A stretch of DNA of 64,000 nucleotides from Chloroflexota bacterium. Lineage in GTDB: Bacteria > Chloroflexota > Dehalococcoidia > Lucifugimonadales > Lucifugimonadaceae. Position 1 is the stretch's first letter. Every line of letters begins with the position of its first letter. The notes under the pieces were generated by a model, which saw only the letters and a program-made list of their open reading frames with translations, had not been told where the DNA came from and searched no databases. The DNA lies in the NCBI GenBank assembly GCA_029262735.1, contig JAJCYY010000001.1, positions 1 to 64,000 of the forward strand. Direction: 5' to 3'. Positions 37,150 to 46,002 of this stretch are shown here, piece by piece. The position numbers and the translations under genes were made by a program.

Positions 37150-38448
37150 GATCCGGGCTCTCAACCTGAGGCTGCCGAGTCGTCGCCGCCAGAAATACCG
37201 CTGGGAGGCATCTACCGTGGCTGGCCAATAGCTGCAGTTACATTTGCAGCGTTGGGCGCAGTCCTGGGTACCGCCCAATTCGCATTCGGTGTCTTCATCA
37301 TTCCATTGGAGACCGAGTTTGGCTGGACTCGGACACAGGTCAACGTGGCGTTGTCGTTCGGTGTGTTGACAGGTGTGTTCGCACCGGTAGCCGGGCGGTA
37401 CATGGACCGCTTTGGCGCAAGATGGGTTATGGCAATTGGTCTTGCCATCATTGCCGTCGGATTCTTCCTCCGCGCAGGGATGACCGAGTTGTGGCACTTC
37501 TACGTCTTCAGCGCGGTGATATTTGCAGGCACTGCCGGAGTGACAAACCTCCCGGCAGGCAGACTTGTGACCGTCTGGTTCTCAAAGACACGTGGTCGGA
37601 TGATGGGATTTGTGACTGCGGGAAACAACTTCGGGGCGATGGTCTCAGTCCCTCTCGTCACCGCGTTAATTGCAGCCTCGGGCTGGCAGGTCGGATTCGC
37701 ATCAATAGGCGTTTTGATGGTCTTGCTCATGGTGGCAACCATTCTCATCGTTCGCGATCGGCCAGGAGATGTCGAAAAAGAACTGGGCAAGCGGTGGACA
37801 CCATCTGGAACAACGTTGGAGTCAGCGCGCGCAAAGCTGGATGGGCTGACGACGCGACAGGCGTTACGCCTTCACGCATTCTGGCTGATCATGATCGGCA
37901 TGGCGCTTCAGCAGTTCGCTCGTACAGCCGTTGCGACTCAGCTGGTACCACACCTCGAGCAGGATGGCTTCAGTACACGAAACGCTGCGATCGCCGTTTC
38001 GACGGTCGCCTTTTTCGCGATGTCGAGCAAGATCATCTTCGGCAGGCTCAGCGAAAGGATAACGGCGCTTTACTCATACGTGATCATCATCGCCATCCAG
38101 ATCATCGGCCTGTTGATACTGGTGTTTAGCGGGACTCAGCCGGTTGCATGGTTCGGACTGATGGTCTTCGGACTTGGAATGGGCGGAGTTGGGGCGCTTG
38201 GACCGCTGGCTACCGCCGAAACGTTCGGGTTGAGAAACCTGGGGAGCATCATGGGATTGATGAGTTTCGCTGTTATCGTCCCGACCGTCGTTGGACCGGT
38301 GATGGCGGGCCAGGTATTCGACCGCACCGGTATGTATGACGCTGCGTTCCTCACAACGGCCGCCCTGTTGACGGTTTCGATGGTGTGCTTCTTTTTTGCC
38401 GGATACTTGAAGCCGAGTAGACAGGAACCTGCCAACGCAAACTACTAG
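37147..38448 (+). CDS. major facilitator superfamily transporter, probable CTG start
   Basis: The protein (433 residues from CTG) has 12 predicted helices and MFS loop motifs (GRYMDRFGARWVMAIG after helix 2, RGRMMGFVTAGNNFGAM in helix 5). It resembles oxalate/formate or monocarboxylate-type MFS carriers. Starting at CTG 37147 gives a 30-residue Pro/Glu-rich head and a complete helix 1 (GWPIAAVTFAALGAVLGTAQ). The only conventional in-frame start, TTG 37252, would cut helix 1 in half and has no ribosome site. Substrate unknown, probably a small organic anion. Confidence 0.85.
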   Translation: MDPGSQPEAAESSPPEIPLGGIYRGWPIAAVTFAALGAVLGTAQFAFGVFIIPLETEFGWTRTQVNVALSFGVLTGVFAPVAGRYMDRFGARWVMAIGLAIIAVGFFLRAGMTELWHFYVFSAVIFAGTAGVTNLPAGRLVTVWFSKTRGRMMGFVTAGNNFGAMVSVPLVTALIAASGWQVGFASIGVLMVLLMVATILIVRDRPGDVEKELGKRWTPSGTTLESARAKLDGLTTRQALRLHAFWLIMIGMALQQFARTAVATQLVPHLEQDGFSTRNAAIAVSTVAFFAMSSKIIFGRLSERITALYSYVIIIAIQIIGLLILVFSGTQPVAWFGLMVFGLGMGGVGALGPLATAETFGLRNLGSIMGLMSFAVIVPTVVGPVMAGQVFDRTGMYDAAFLTTAALLTVSMVCFFFAGYLKPSRQEPANANY

Positions 38449-38541
38449 CGCGGTTCATATGTAGAGCGGGTGGGCGGCTCGTGATACTGTCTGGCTTGAC
38501 TTACTCTTGATTACGTTTCTCTATCGGAGCGAACCTTTCTG

Positions 38542-39705
38542 ATGCCGAATATTCAGCGGCTAAAAAACCTTTCAGGCAGCGCGTCGATTGTTGGAGTTGC
38601 AGAGTCGGACTCACTCGGCAAAGTGCCCGAGAAATCTCCACTTGCACTTCACTCAGAAGCAGCCTTGAACGCCCTGGACGACGCCGGGCTTGCGCTTTCC
38701 GATGTCGATGGAATGTTCACCGCCGGGTGGTCGACGCTTGACGTTGCTGAGTACCTGGGCATGCAGCCACGATTCACCGACAGCACCTCTGTCGGCGGAT
38801 CGTCGTTCGTCATACACGTCGCTCATGCCATGGCCGCAATAGCGGCCGGTTACTGCGAAGTCGCCCTCATCACGCACGGCCAATCTGGCCGCTCTGACCG
38901 CGCTCCAATTCCGCGCAACCCGGGCGCGCCGATGACGCAGTATGAGTACCCGTACGGGATCATCGGTCCACCGGTCTCGTACGCAATGGCGTGCCGCAGG
39001 TACATGCATGAGTACGGTGAGGAACGGACCAGGCAAGCGATGGCAGAGATTGCCGTCTCGACCCGCAAGTGGGCCAATCTCAATCCGATGGCGTATTTCC
39101 ACGACAACCCGCTGACGTTCGACGACTACCACGACTCCCGCTGGGTAGCCTGGCCGTTCCACCTGGTCGACTGTTGCCTTGTCACGGACGCCGGAGCGGC
39201 CATCGTGGTCACTACAGCTGAGCGTGCCAGGGATTGTCGTAAGGGTGGCGCATCCGTACTGGGAGCGGGCGAAGGCCACGATCATTCGATGATCTCCCAG
39301 ATGCCGGACCTGACTCGTGCGTTCGGGCAAAACACCGGTCCGCAGGCGTTGGAAATGGCCGGGGTAAATCACGGAGATCTCGATCTGGCGATGATCTACG
39401 ACTCCTTCACCTACACGGTGCTTGTAAGTCTCGAGAACCTCGGTTTCTGCGCTCCCGGCGAAGGTCCTGATTTCGTGGCGGACCAGAAAACGGCACCCGG
39501 TGGCTCCTTTCCGCTGAACACGAACGGCGGCGGGCTTTCCTATACGCATCCGGGAATGTACGGAATATTCACCGTCGTTGAGGCTGTCCGCCAGCTCAGA
39601 GGGGAGACGGGCGAGCGTCAGTTGGAGAACTGCGACCTGGCTCTGGCTCACGGCACGGGAGGGCTTCTCTCGTCAACCGGTACTGTTGTTTTGGGGAGGT
39701 CCTGA
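38542..39705 (+). CDS. thiolase-like protein (SCP-x/Ltp2-type, lacks nucleophilic Cys)
   Basis: The 387-residue thiolase-fold protein has VGVAESDSLGKVPEKSP at the N-terminus, an Asp-rich middle (DLAMIYDSFTYTVL, LENLGFCAPGEG), and the late motifs NTNGGGLSYTHPGMYGIF and LALAHGTGGLLSS. At the place of the thiolase nucleophilic Cys the sequence reads TSVGGSSFVIHVAHAM, so no Cys is present. Such proteins paired with a DUF35 partner can be thiolase-fold aldolases acting on acyl-CoA side chains instead of true thiolases. The DUF35 gene follows after 3 bases. Confidence 0.87.
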   Translation: MPNIQRLKNLSGSASIVGVAESDSLGKVPEKSPLALHSEAALNALDDAGLALSDVDGMFTAGWSTLDVAEYLGMQPRFTDSTSVGGSSFVIHVAHAMAAIAAGYCEVALITHGQSGRSDRAPIPRNPGAPMTQYEYPYGIIGPPVSYAMACRRYMHEYGEERTRQAMAEIAVSTRKWANLNPMAYFHDNPLTFDDYHDSRWVAWPFHLVDCCLVTDAGAAIVVTTAERARDCRKGGASVLGAGEGHDHSMISQMPDLTRAFGQNTGPQALEMAGVNHGDLDLAMIYDSFTYTVLVSLENLGFCAPGEGPDFVADQKTAPGGSFPLNTNGGGLSYTHPGMYGIFTVVEAVRQLRGETGERQLENCDLALAHGTGGLLSSTGTVVLGRS

Positions 39706-39708
39706 GGA

Positions 39709-40128
39709 ATGACATCTGAGTACGCGAAACCGCTTCCTTTGCCGCAGCCTGAGTCTGACTACTACTGGGAGCAGGCCGCTAACGGCAAACTGGTCATCCA
39801 GAAATGCAGCGATTGTGACAACACCCAGTTCTACCCGAGGGTGCTCTGCACCGCATGTAACAGCCGATCGCTCGGATGGATTGAGTCCAGCGGAAACGGG
39901 ACTCTCTTCACTTTCTCCATCGTCCACCTGCCGCCGCATCCGGGGTTCGCACCGGATACGCCGTACATAGCGGCGATCGTAGAGCTCGAAGAAGGCGTGA
40001 AGATGCCGTCACAAGTAATCGGTATCGAACCGGAGCCTGACTTTCTACGCATCGGCATGCCACTGGAAGTAGTATTTGAGAAAGCCACCGACGCGATCTC
40101 ACTTCCCAAATTCCGGCCTGTTGAGTAG
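39709..40128 (+). CDS. DUF35 OB-fold/rubredoxin-like zinc-ribbon protein
   Basis: The 139-residue protein has the zinc ribbon CSDCDNTQFYPRVLCTAC (two CxxC pairs at about 31-50) and the OB-fold segment GTLFTFSIVHLPPHPGF. DUF35 proteins are acyl-CoA-binding partners of thiolase-like enzymes. It directly follows its likely partner gene. Confidence 0.92.
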   Translation: MTSEYAKPLPLPQPESDYYWEQAANGKLVIQKCSDCDNTQFYPRVLCTACNSRSLGWIESSGNGTLFTFSIVHLPPHPGFAPDTPYIAAIVELEEGVKMPSQVIGIEPEPDFLRIGMPLEVVFEKATDAISLPKFRPVE

Positions 40129-40180
40129 TCGTGCGGGTGTGCCCCTGAACCCAACGAGCACCACAGAGACCTGAACACAA

Positions 40181-41089
40181 ATGAACAGCAGTTTCCTGCG
40201 CTTTTCCGATATCGCTCCCGGTGAGATCGAGCCCCTGGTCAGGCGAGCGATCAGCATCAAGTCGGGAGACCACGGAACGCCGCTCAAGGGCAAGTCTGCA
40301 GTATTGCTGTTCGAGAAGCCGTCACTCCGGACCAAATTGAGCTTCTGGGTAGGCATCGAAACGCTGGGTGGCAGACCGGTATATTTTGGGCCTGAGGAGG
40401 TTGGACTAGGCAAGCGCGAGCCTGTTGCGGACGTTGCCAAAGTGGTTTCACGGATGAGCCAGATCGCAATCATCCGTACGTTCGCACAAGATGTCCTCGA
40501 CGACTTCTCATCCGCCGGTGCAGTCCCGGTCGTCAATGCGCTTTCAGACTTTGAGCATCCGTGCCAGGCTCTTGCCGATGTGCAAACTATTTTTGAGAGC
40601 TGCGGAAAGTTATCGGATGTGAGAGTCGCCTACATCGGTGATGGCAACAACGTGGCCCGTTCGCTGGCGTTTGCTGTCGCCGGATCAGGGGGTCAGTTCG
40701 TAATTGCATCACCTGCCGGGTATGAACTTGACCGAGACTCCCTTGTGAACGCCTCTAACTACGGAGCCGAGTCAGGAGGCTCAGTTGACCAGATCCGGTC
40801 TCCGAAGGATGCCGTTAAAGGCGCAGACATCGTCTACACAGACGTCTGGGCGAGCATGGGCCAGGAGTCGGAGGCTACCTCACGGCTGGAAGCTTTCGCG
40901 GGCTACCAGGTCAACCCTGGGTTGATGTCTCTGGCCAGCAGCGGAGCGAAGTTCATGCATGACATGCCGGCGCACCCGGGTGAAGAGGTGTCGGAGGGCA
41001 TGCTCGAGCACTCTTCTTCGATTGCGTTCGACCAGGCCGAAAACCGGTTGTGGGCACAGGCTGCACTGGTCGAATCGTTGCTGATCTAG
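40181..41089 (+). CDS. argF: ornithine carbamoyltransferase (argF-type, variant HCLP motif)
   Basis: The 302-residue protein has the carbamoyl-phosphate site FEKPSLRTKLSF (usual STRT), HPCQALADVQTI, and the second-domain motif YIGDGNNVARSL. The ornithine-loop HCLPxHRGEE reads MHDMPAHPGEE, so the usual Cys and the Arg are replaced. The family and length are clear, but ornithine specificity should not be taken for granted. It is a single gene, with no other arginine genes adjacent. Confidence 0.83.
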   Translation: MNSSFLRFSDIAPGEIEPLVRRAISIKSGDHGTPLKGKSAVLLFEKPSLRTKLSFWVGIETLGGRPVYFGPEEVGLGKREPVADVAKVVSRMSQIAIIRTFAQDVLDDFSSAGAVPVVNALSDFEHPCQALADVQTIFESCGKLSDVRVAYIGDGNNVARSLAFAVAGSGGQFVIASPAGYELDRDSLVNASNYGAESGGSVDQIRSPKDAVKGADIVYTDVWASMGQESEATSRLEAFAGYQVNPGLMSLASSGAKFMHDMPAHPGEEVSEGMLEHSSSIAFDQAENRLWAQAALVESLLI

Positions 41090-41211
41090 GCAATATATGG
41101 CCGACCGACGTTGTTCAGCGATCTATTCTCTTTCAATTCCACGTTTTTGCTAGCGGCACGGCGCGGTGTGAGCGATGATTAGGCTTCATTCCACCAGGAG
41201 AAAGCCAGATC

Positions 41212-42534
41212 TTGTCCGCACGACTTCCCGTTGTGGCTATTGTCGGTAGACCGAACGTGGGCAAATCCACGCTCTACAACCGCCTTGCCGGTCGGAGGAT
41301 GGCGATCGTCTCGGACGTGCCAGGGACAACGCGCGACCGAATCTCCAGGGACGCTGAATGGAACGGCCGACGGTTTCTGCTGGTCGACACCGGAGGTATT
41401 GAAGACAGACCAGGCGATCTGTTGTGGGAAGACGTGAAGGCGCAGACTGCTCAGGCGCTGCATGACGCGGATGCTGTGATCCTGGTTGTCGACGCGGCCG
41501 TGGGCATTTCTCCGGGAGATCGCGAGGCGACGGACCTCGTGCGACGGTCTGGCAAGCCGTATGTCCTGGCTGCCAACAAGGCCGACAACCTGAATCGGGA
41601 ACTGGGAGTTGCCGAGTTCTATCAACTGAGCAATATTGACCCCGTTCCCATTAGCGCCTACCACGAACGCGGGATTCCGGATCTGATGGAGCAGCTCTTC
41701 GAAGTGCTGCCAATTGAGCCCAGTGATGATGAACAGACCGGCTCGATAAGGGTTTCGCTAGCCGGCAGGCCAAATGTCGGCAAGTCAGCGCTGTTCAATT
41801 CGATTACAGGTGAAGAACGAGCAATAGTGAGTCCGATACCGGGCACGACGCGAGATTCGATTGACAGTCGGTTTTTGTATAAGGGCCACGACCTGACCTT
41901 TCTCGACACTGCAGGCCTTAGGAGACGCGGAAAAGCAGATGAGGGTATCGAGAAGTACAGCGTCATCAGGACGATCGGAGCGATCGAGCGATCACACATC
42001 GCAATACTGCTACTGGATGCAACTGAGTTCGTCACGGCGCAGGACACTCATATCGGCGGGTTTATCGATGAGGCCTCACGCGGCGTGATCATCGTCGTGA
42101 ACAAGTGGGATCTCATGAAGGAGCAAGATCTGGACAGGCAGTGGGTGCGAGCTGCCGTTCAGGACAGGTTCAAGTTTTTTCCAGACGTGCCTGTTCTGTT
42201 CACCTCAGCTCTCACAGGAGCGGGAGTTGCCAGGGTGCCAGAGACCGTAGTCGCGGTGTGGGATCAGTTCAACAGGTGCATTGGCAGAGATGATTTGAGC
42301 AGAACGGTATTTGAAGCTGTTGGCAAGAACCCTCCTCCCACCCAGGGAACAATCCGCCCACGAATATATAAGGTTGCTCAGACTAGGACGGCGCCGCCGA
42401 CCTTTGAGTTTTCCTGTCGCCACCCCGACCTAATACATTTTTCCTACCGTCGCTATCTTGAGAATCGGCTGCGAGAGGCTTATGGTTTCGTTGGCTCACC
42501 GATACGGATGAAGTTCGTGCCGAGGGACGGATGA
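41212..42534 (+). CDS. der: ribosome biogenesis GTPase Der (EngA)
   Basis: The 440-residue protein has two GTPase domains and a KH-like C-terminus, needed for 50S subunit maturation. Domain 1 has GRPNVGKSTLYN, DTGGIED and NKAD; domain 2 (from about 180) has GRPNVGKSALFN, DTAGLRRRGK and NKWD. The KH domain ends with PIRMKFVPRDG. The start is TTG 41212 with AGGAG about 11 bases upstream. It overlaps plsY by 4 bases. Confidence 0.95.
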   Translation: MSARLPVVAIVGRPNVGKSTLYNRLAGRRMAIVSDVPGTTRDRISRDAEWNGRRFLLVDTGGIEDRPGDLLWEDVKAQTAQALHDADAVILVVDAAVGISPGDREATDLVRRSGKPYVLAANKADNLNRELGVAEFYQLSNIDPVPISAYHERGIPDLMEQLFEVLPIEPSDDEQTGSIRVSLAGRPNVGKSALFNSITGEERAIVSPIPGTTRDSIDSRFLYKGHDLTFLDTAGLRRRGKADEGIEKYSVIRTIGAIERSHIAILLLDATEFVTAQDTHIGGFIDEASRGVIIVVNKWDLMKEQDLDRQWVRAAVQDRFKFFPDVPVLFTSALTGAGVARVPETVVAVWDQFNRCIGRDDLSRTVFEAVGKNPPPTQGTIRPRIYKVAQTRTAPPTFEFSCRHPDLIHFSYRRYLENRLREAYGFVGSPIRMKFVPRDG

Positions 42535-43160
42535 CCGATACTCTGGCCTGGATACTGGCGATCCCTGTGGCGTACCTGATTGGTGCAATACCCACGGGCT
42601 ATCTTGTTGGCCGTGTGTGGCGGGGTATTGACGTACGCAAGTATGGAAGCGGTGGCACCGGCTTCACAAACGTGATGCGCACCCTGGGGAAAACGGCAGC
42701 CTTCACTGTTCTCGGACTGGACATTGCGAAGGGCAGTCTTCCGGTCTTGATTGTGGGCTTTGCTACAGATGTCGAGATCATTCGTGCAGTTGCCGGTTCT
42801 ACGGCGGTGATCGGCCATGTCTATCCGGTGTACACGAGGTTCGTAGGCGGCAGAGGCGTAGCTACGGCCTTCGGCTCTCTGGTCGTTCTTTCCCCGTTCG
42901 CAGCAGCGGCGGCCGGAATCGGTCTACTTGTGATCGCCGCTACCAGGTATGTCTCTGCCGGATCTCTTAGCGGAACGATGTTAGCCACGATCACAATGGT
43001 GATCCTGATCATTTTTGGTCACCACGAAGTAGGTCTGATTGTCTTCGCTATTGCAATCGCCGTTTTCATTCCGATACGGCATGTAGGAAATATTGAGCGC
43101 CTGGTTCAAGGAACCGAGAACCAGCTCGAGGCCACCGCGAAGCCGCGCCGCAGCAAATAA
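42531..43160 (+). CDS. plsY: glycerol-3-phosphate acyltransferase PlsY
   Basis: This 209-residue inner-membrane enzyme transfers the acyl group from acyl-phosphate to glycerol 3-phosphate. Motifs are YLIGAIPTGYLVGRVWRGID, KYGSGGTGFTNVMRTLGK (usual GSGNxGATN, so the Asn is shifted) and GHVYPVYTRFVGGRGVATAFG, given here in pieces GHVYPVYTRF and GGRGVAT. Five helices fit the family. With gpsA downstream it forms the start of phospholipid synthesis. Confidence 0.93.
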   Translation: MTDTLAWILAIPVAYLIGAIPTGYLVGRVWRGIDVRKYGSGGTGFTNVMRTLGKTAAFTVLGLDIAKGSLPVLIVGFATDVEIIRAVAGSTAVIGHVYPVYTRFVGGRGVATAFGSLVVLSPFAAAAAGIGLLVIAATRYVSAGSLSGTMLATITMVILIIFGHHEVGLIVFAIAIAVFIPIRHVGNIERLVQGTENQLEATAKPRRSK

Positions 43161-43281
43161 TCGTCGAAATGTATGTATCGTGCCGCACCATACGATTCGG
43201 GATACATACACGTTCGTTTCACCATACTCCAGTGGCTCACGGGGTTCCGAAATTGTGCACTGCGCGCTAAGCTGGCTCGCC

Positions 43282-44286
43282 ATGGTACGTATTGGAATAG
43301 TAGGAACCACCGGCTGGGCGACGACCCTGGGAATCATCTCAGCGCGTGCAGGCAATGAGACGCTTCTCTGGGCCCGCACAGTCGAAGAAGCCGACAAGCT
43401 CCAGACCAGGCGTGAGAATTCCCGTCTGCTTCCCGGTGCTCGATTTCCTGAAGGTCTGACCGTGTCCGCCGAGCCGACGCTGGCCCTGGGCGACTGCAAC
43501 ATCGTCATCATTTGCGTTCCTTCAGTAACGATGCGGCAGAACCTTCAAGCAGTGCGCTCGTCAGTCAGTTCTGATGCCGTCTTGTTGTGCGCCACAAAGG
43601 GAGTTGAGGTCGCCTCGGGGAAACGAATGTCGGAGCTGATCGTCGAGGAGCTCGGGATTGGTCCGCAGAATGTAGGTGTCCTCTCCGGCCCAAACCTGGC
43701 GCCGGAGATCGCTTCGGGTCAACCAGCTTCTGCAACGGTGGCGTTCGGGCAGGACGCAACCGCACAGGAAGTGCAGGAAGCCCTTAACACACAGCTGTTC
43801 CGTCTCTACACCAGTAGCGATGTAACCGGTGTTGAACTCGGGGGAGCACTGAAGAACATCGTGGCGATCGGCGCCGGCTTCATTGACGGAGTTGGCCTGG
43901 GCGCAAACGTGAAGGCAGCCTTTGTCACACGCGGTCTTCACGAGATTACGCGGCTTGGCGTGTCTATGGGCGCAAGGCCGGAGACGTTTGCGGGACTATC
44001 TGGCATGGGCGATTTGATCGCAAGCTGCTACAGCGCGCTGAGCAGGAACTATCGCCTGGGCCAGGCCCTTGCAGCCGGAAAGTCTCTACCGACGGCGCTG
44101 GCTGAATTAGGTCGAACGGCCGAGGGTGTTCCAACGACGCAGGCTGCGGTCCGCCTGGCCGAAAAGTGCGGTGTCGAAATGCCGATCACCCTGGCGACCA
44201 ACGATGTGTTCGAAGGCCGGTTGAAGCCGGAGGAGGCTGCATCGGTGTTGCTAGCTCGTAAGCCGCAACCGGAAGTCAGATACTGA
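43282..44286 (+). CDS. gpsA: NAD(P)H-dependent glycerol-3-phosphate dehydrogenase
   Basis: The 334-residue enzyme makes sn-glycerol 3-phosphate for PlsY. The N-terminal binding motif reads GIVGTTGWATTLG (usual GxGxxG(S)WGTAL). LSGPNLAPEIASGQP and the catalytic-Lys helix GALKNIVAIGAGFIDG are conserved, as is the C-terminal GLSGMGDLIASC and SRNYRLGQAL. Start ATG 43282 gives the family N-terminus; a long upstream in-frame extension overlapping plsY is not credible. Confidence 0.93.
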   Translation: MVRIGIVGTTGWATTLGIISARAGNETLLWARTVEEADKLQTRRENSRLLPGARFPEGLTVSAEPTLALGDCNIVIICVPSVTMRQNLQAVRSSVSSDAVLLCATKGVEVASGKRMSELIVEELGIGPQNVGVLSGPNLAPEIASGQPASATVAFGQDATAQEVQEALNTQLFRLYTSSDVTGVELGGALKNIVAIGAGFIDGVGLGANVKAAFVTRGLHEITRLGVSMGARPETFAGLSGMGDLIASCYSALSRNYRLGQALAAGKSLPTALAELGRTAEGVPTTQAAVRLAEKCGVEMPITLATNDVFEGRLKPEEAASVLLARKPQPEVRY

Positions 44287-44303
44287 TATATGTATGTACC
44301 GCG

Positions 44304-45056
44304 TTATTCCAGTTCATCGGCTTCATACATCAGCGTGGTCAGTGCAACAACGGGAGCGGTCTCAGCTCGGAGAATCCTTGGGCCGGCCCCTGCGATCAAC
44401 GCCCCGGCTGATCGGGCCTCATCTACCTCCGCCTCGGAGAGCCCGCCGACAGGGCCGATGAGTACTGACACATGTCCAGAACCGCCGCGGAGGCTCTCCT
44501 GAACAGCCAGACGCAGGCTGTAGTCATGCTCCTCCTCCCATAGAAGAACGACCGGACCCTCTGCTCTAGCGCGAGCCAGGCAATCTGCGAAAGACACGGG
44601 CGCAAAAACCTCCGGAACACGGGTACGACCGGACTGTTCAGCGGCCTCTACGGCGATCCGCGTCCATCTTTTGATTCTGCGCGGACTCGGACTCGCGTCT
44701 TTTACCTGGACACGCCCTGTGACCACAGGAAGAACTCTACTCACGCCAAGCTCAGTGCACTTCTGGATGACGAATTCCATTCGCTCGGTGGGAATCAGCG
44801 CCTGGCAAACGGTGATCTGCAGTTCTGGATCAGTATGGGGGTCTACCAGAGGGCCAATAGTGACAGAGACTGAATCTCTCCGGACTGAATCGATTTTCGC
44901 GGGCCATTCGCTGCCGGAACCGTTGAACAAGGCGATCTCGTCGCCTTCTCTCATTCGAAGCACCCTGACGACCTGGCGACCAACCGAGTCAGGTAGTTCG
45001 AGCTTCCGACTGCTCTTGAGAGCGACTTCTGGCACGTAGAAACGGTGCGGGCTCAT
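44304..45056 (-). CDS. rsmE: 16S rRNA m3U1498 methyltransferase RsmE
   Basis: The 250-residue SPOUT methyltransferase has an N-terminal PUA-like domain (RFYVPEVALKSSRKLELPDS) and the C-terminal knot with VSVLIGPVGGLSEAEVDEA and GPRILRAETAPVVALT. It methylates U1498 of 16S rRNA. The start overlaps the prmA stop by 4 bases; the gene is the last of a hrcA-dnaJ-prmA-rsmE group, convergent with gpsA. Confidence 0.93.
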   Translation of the reverse strand: MSPHRFYVPEVALKSSRKLELPDSVGRQVVRVLRMREGDEIALFNGSGSEWPAKIDSVRRDSVSVTIGPLVDPHTDPELQITVCQALIPTERMEFVIQKCTELGVSRVLPVVTGRVQVKDASPSPRRIKRWTRIAVEAAEQSGRTRVPEVFAPVSFADCLARARAEGPVVLLWEEEHDYSLRLAVQESLRGGSGHVSVLIGPVGGLSEAEVDEARSAGALIAGAGPRILRAETAPVVALTTLMYEADELE

Positions 45057-45946
45057 ACATGACGCACCTTGAAACAGGTCCAGTCTTCTATCGTCCGCTT
45101 GTCGAAGAGATCGCCACCTGCGGCGATAAATGCCGATTCCACCTCGGCATATCGCTCTTCAAGCACTCCGGAAGCGATGATGACTCCGTCTTTTCTCAGC
45201 GAACTCAGCAATTCAGATGAAAGCAACTTGAGCACGTTGGCCGAGATATTGGCGAGCACAAAGTCGAACGAGCTTGCCTGTATCTGATCGTTGGGAAGTG
45301 AACCGTGGATAGCCTTGATTTTGGACGACTCTCCGGCAATTTTCGAGTTCTGATTCGTGGAGCGCACGGCATCTTCGTCGACGTCAAATGCCACCGCGTG
45401 TTTTGCTCCCAACTTAACCGCAGCTATCGAGAGAATCCCGGAACCGCATCCGGCGTCGAGAACTGTCTTGTCCACCAGGTCTGCGTCTTCCATAGCGGAC
45501 AGTACCATTGCGGTGGTTGGATGGTGACCTGTGCCAAATGCGAGGCCAGGTTCGAGCGGGATTACGATGTCTTCCGCTGCTGCCAACATTTCCGACCCAG
45601 GTGGCGATATCAGGAGTCTCCGGCCGATACGCACCGGCTCAAAGCGCTGGTTCTTCCACTCTTCATCGAGAACGGTTCGTACCTGGAGATCCGGTAATGG
45701 ACACAGGTAGGCAATCAGCTTCAATCCCACATCGATCATCGTGCGCCGCGACGAGATCGTGGCATCGTCAGGGAGATAGGTTTTCACGACAACGGCTGCG
45801 TTCGGAGGAGGTGACTCGCCTTCATCCGGATTGAACCCGCCAGGGGTCTCCACGACTGCGGCACCTTCACCGTGCTTGGAGAACAGATGACTGACAGGCT
45901 CAGCGTATTCGCCCGGGACCTCGATGCTCAATTCTGTCCATGTCAT
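45053..45946 (-). CDS. prmA: ribosomal protein L11 methyltransferase
   Basis: The 297-residue enzyme has the L11-binding N-terminal part and the SAM domain with LAFGTGHHPTTAMVLSAME, VLDAGCGSGILSIAAVKLG, AFDVDEDAV, and the catalytic loop FVLANISANVLKLL (usual ANILA). Spacing to dnaJ is 56 bases. The dnaJ-prmA-rsmE order is widespread in Gram-positive-like bacteria. Confidence 0.93.
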   Translation of the reverse strand: MTWTELSIEVPGEYAEPVSHLFSKHGEGAAVVETPGGFNPDEGESPPPNAAVVVKTYLPDDATISSRRTMIDVGLKLIAYLCPLPDLQVRTVLDEEWKNQRFEPVRIGRRLLISPPGSEMLAAAEDIVIPLEPGLAFGTGHHPTTAMVLSAMEDADLVDKTVLDAGCGSGILSIAAVKLGAKHAVAFDVDEDAVRSTNQNSKIAGESSKIKAIHGSLPNDQIQASSFDFVLANISANVLKLLSSELLSSLRKDGVIIASGVLEERYAEVESAFIAAGGDLFDKRTIEDWTCFKVRHV

Positions 45947-46002
45947 CGCTGCTTGAGTCTCGGCACTGGGAGGAAGAATCGTGATATTTCCGTTAGCCGG
46001 AT

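Noticed and set aside
43093-43281. N-terminal extension of gpsA overlapping plsY
   Set aside because: The added 63 residues have no similarity and precede a complete family N-terminus at ATG 43282.
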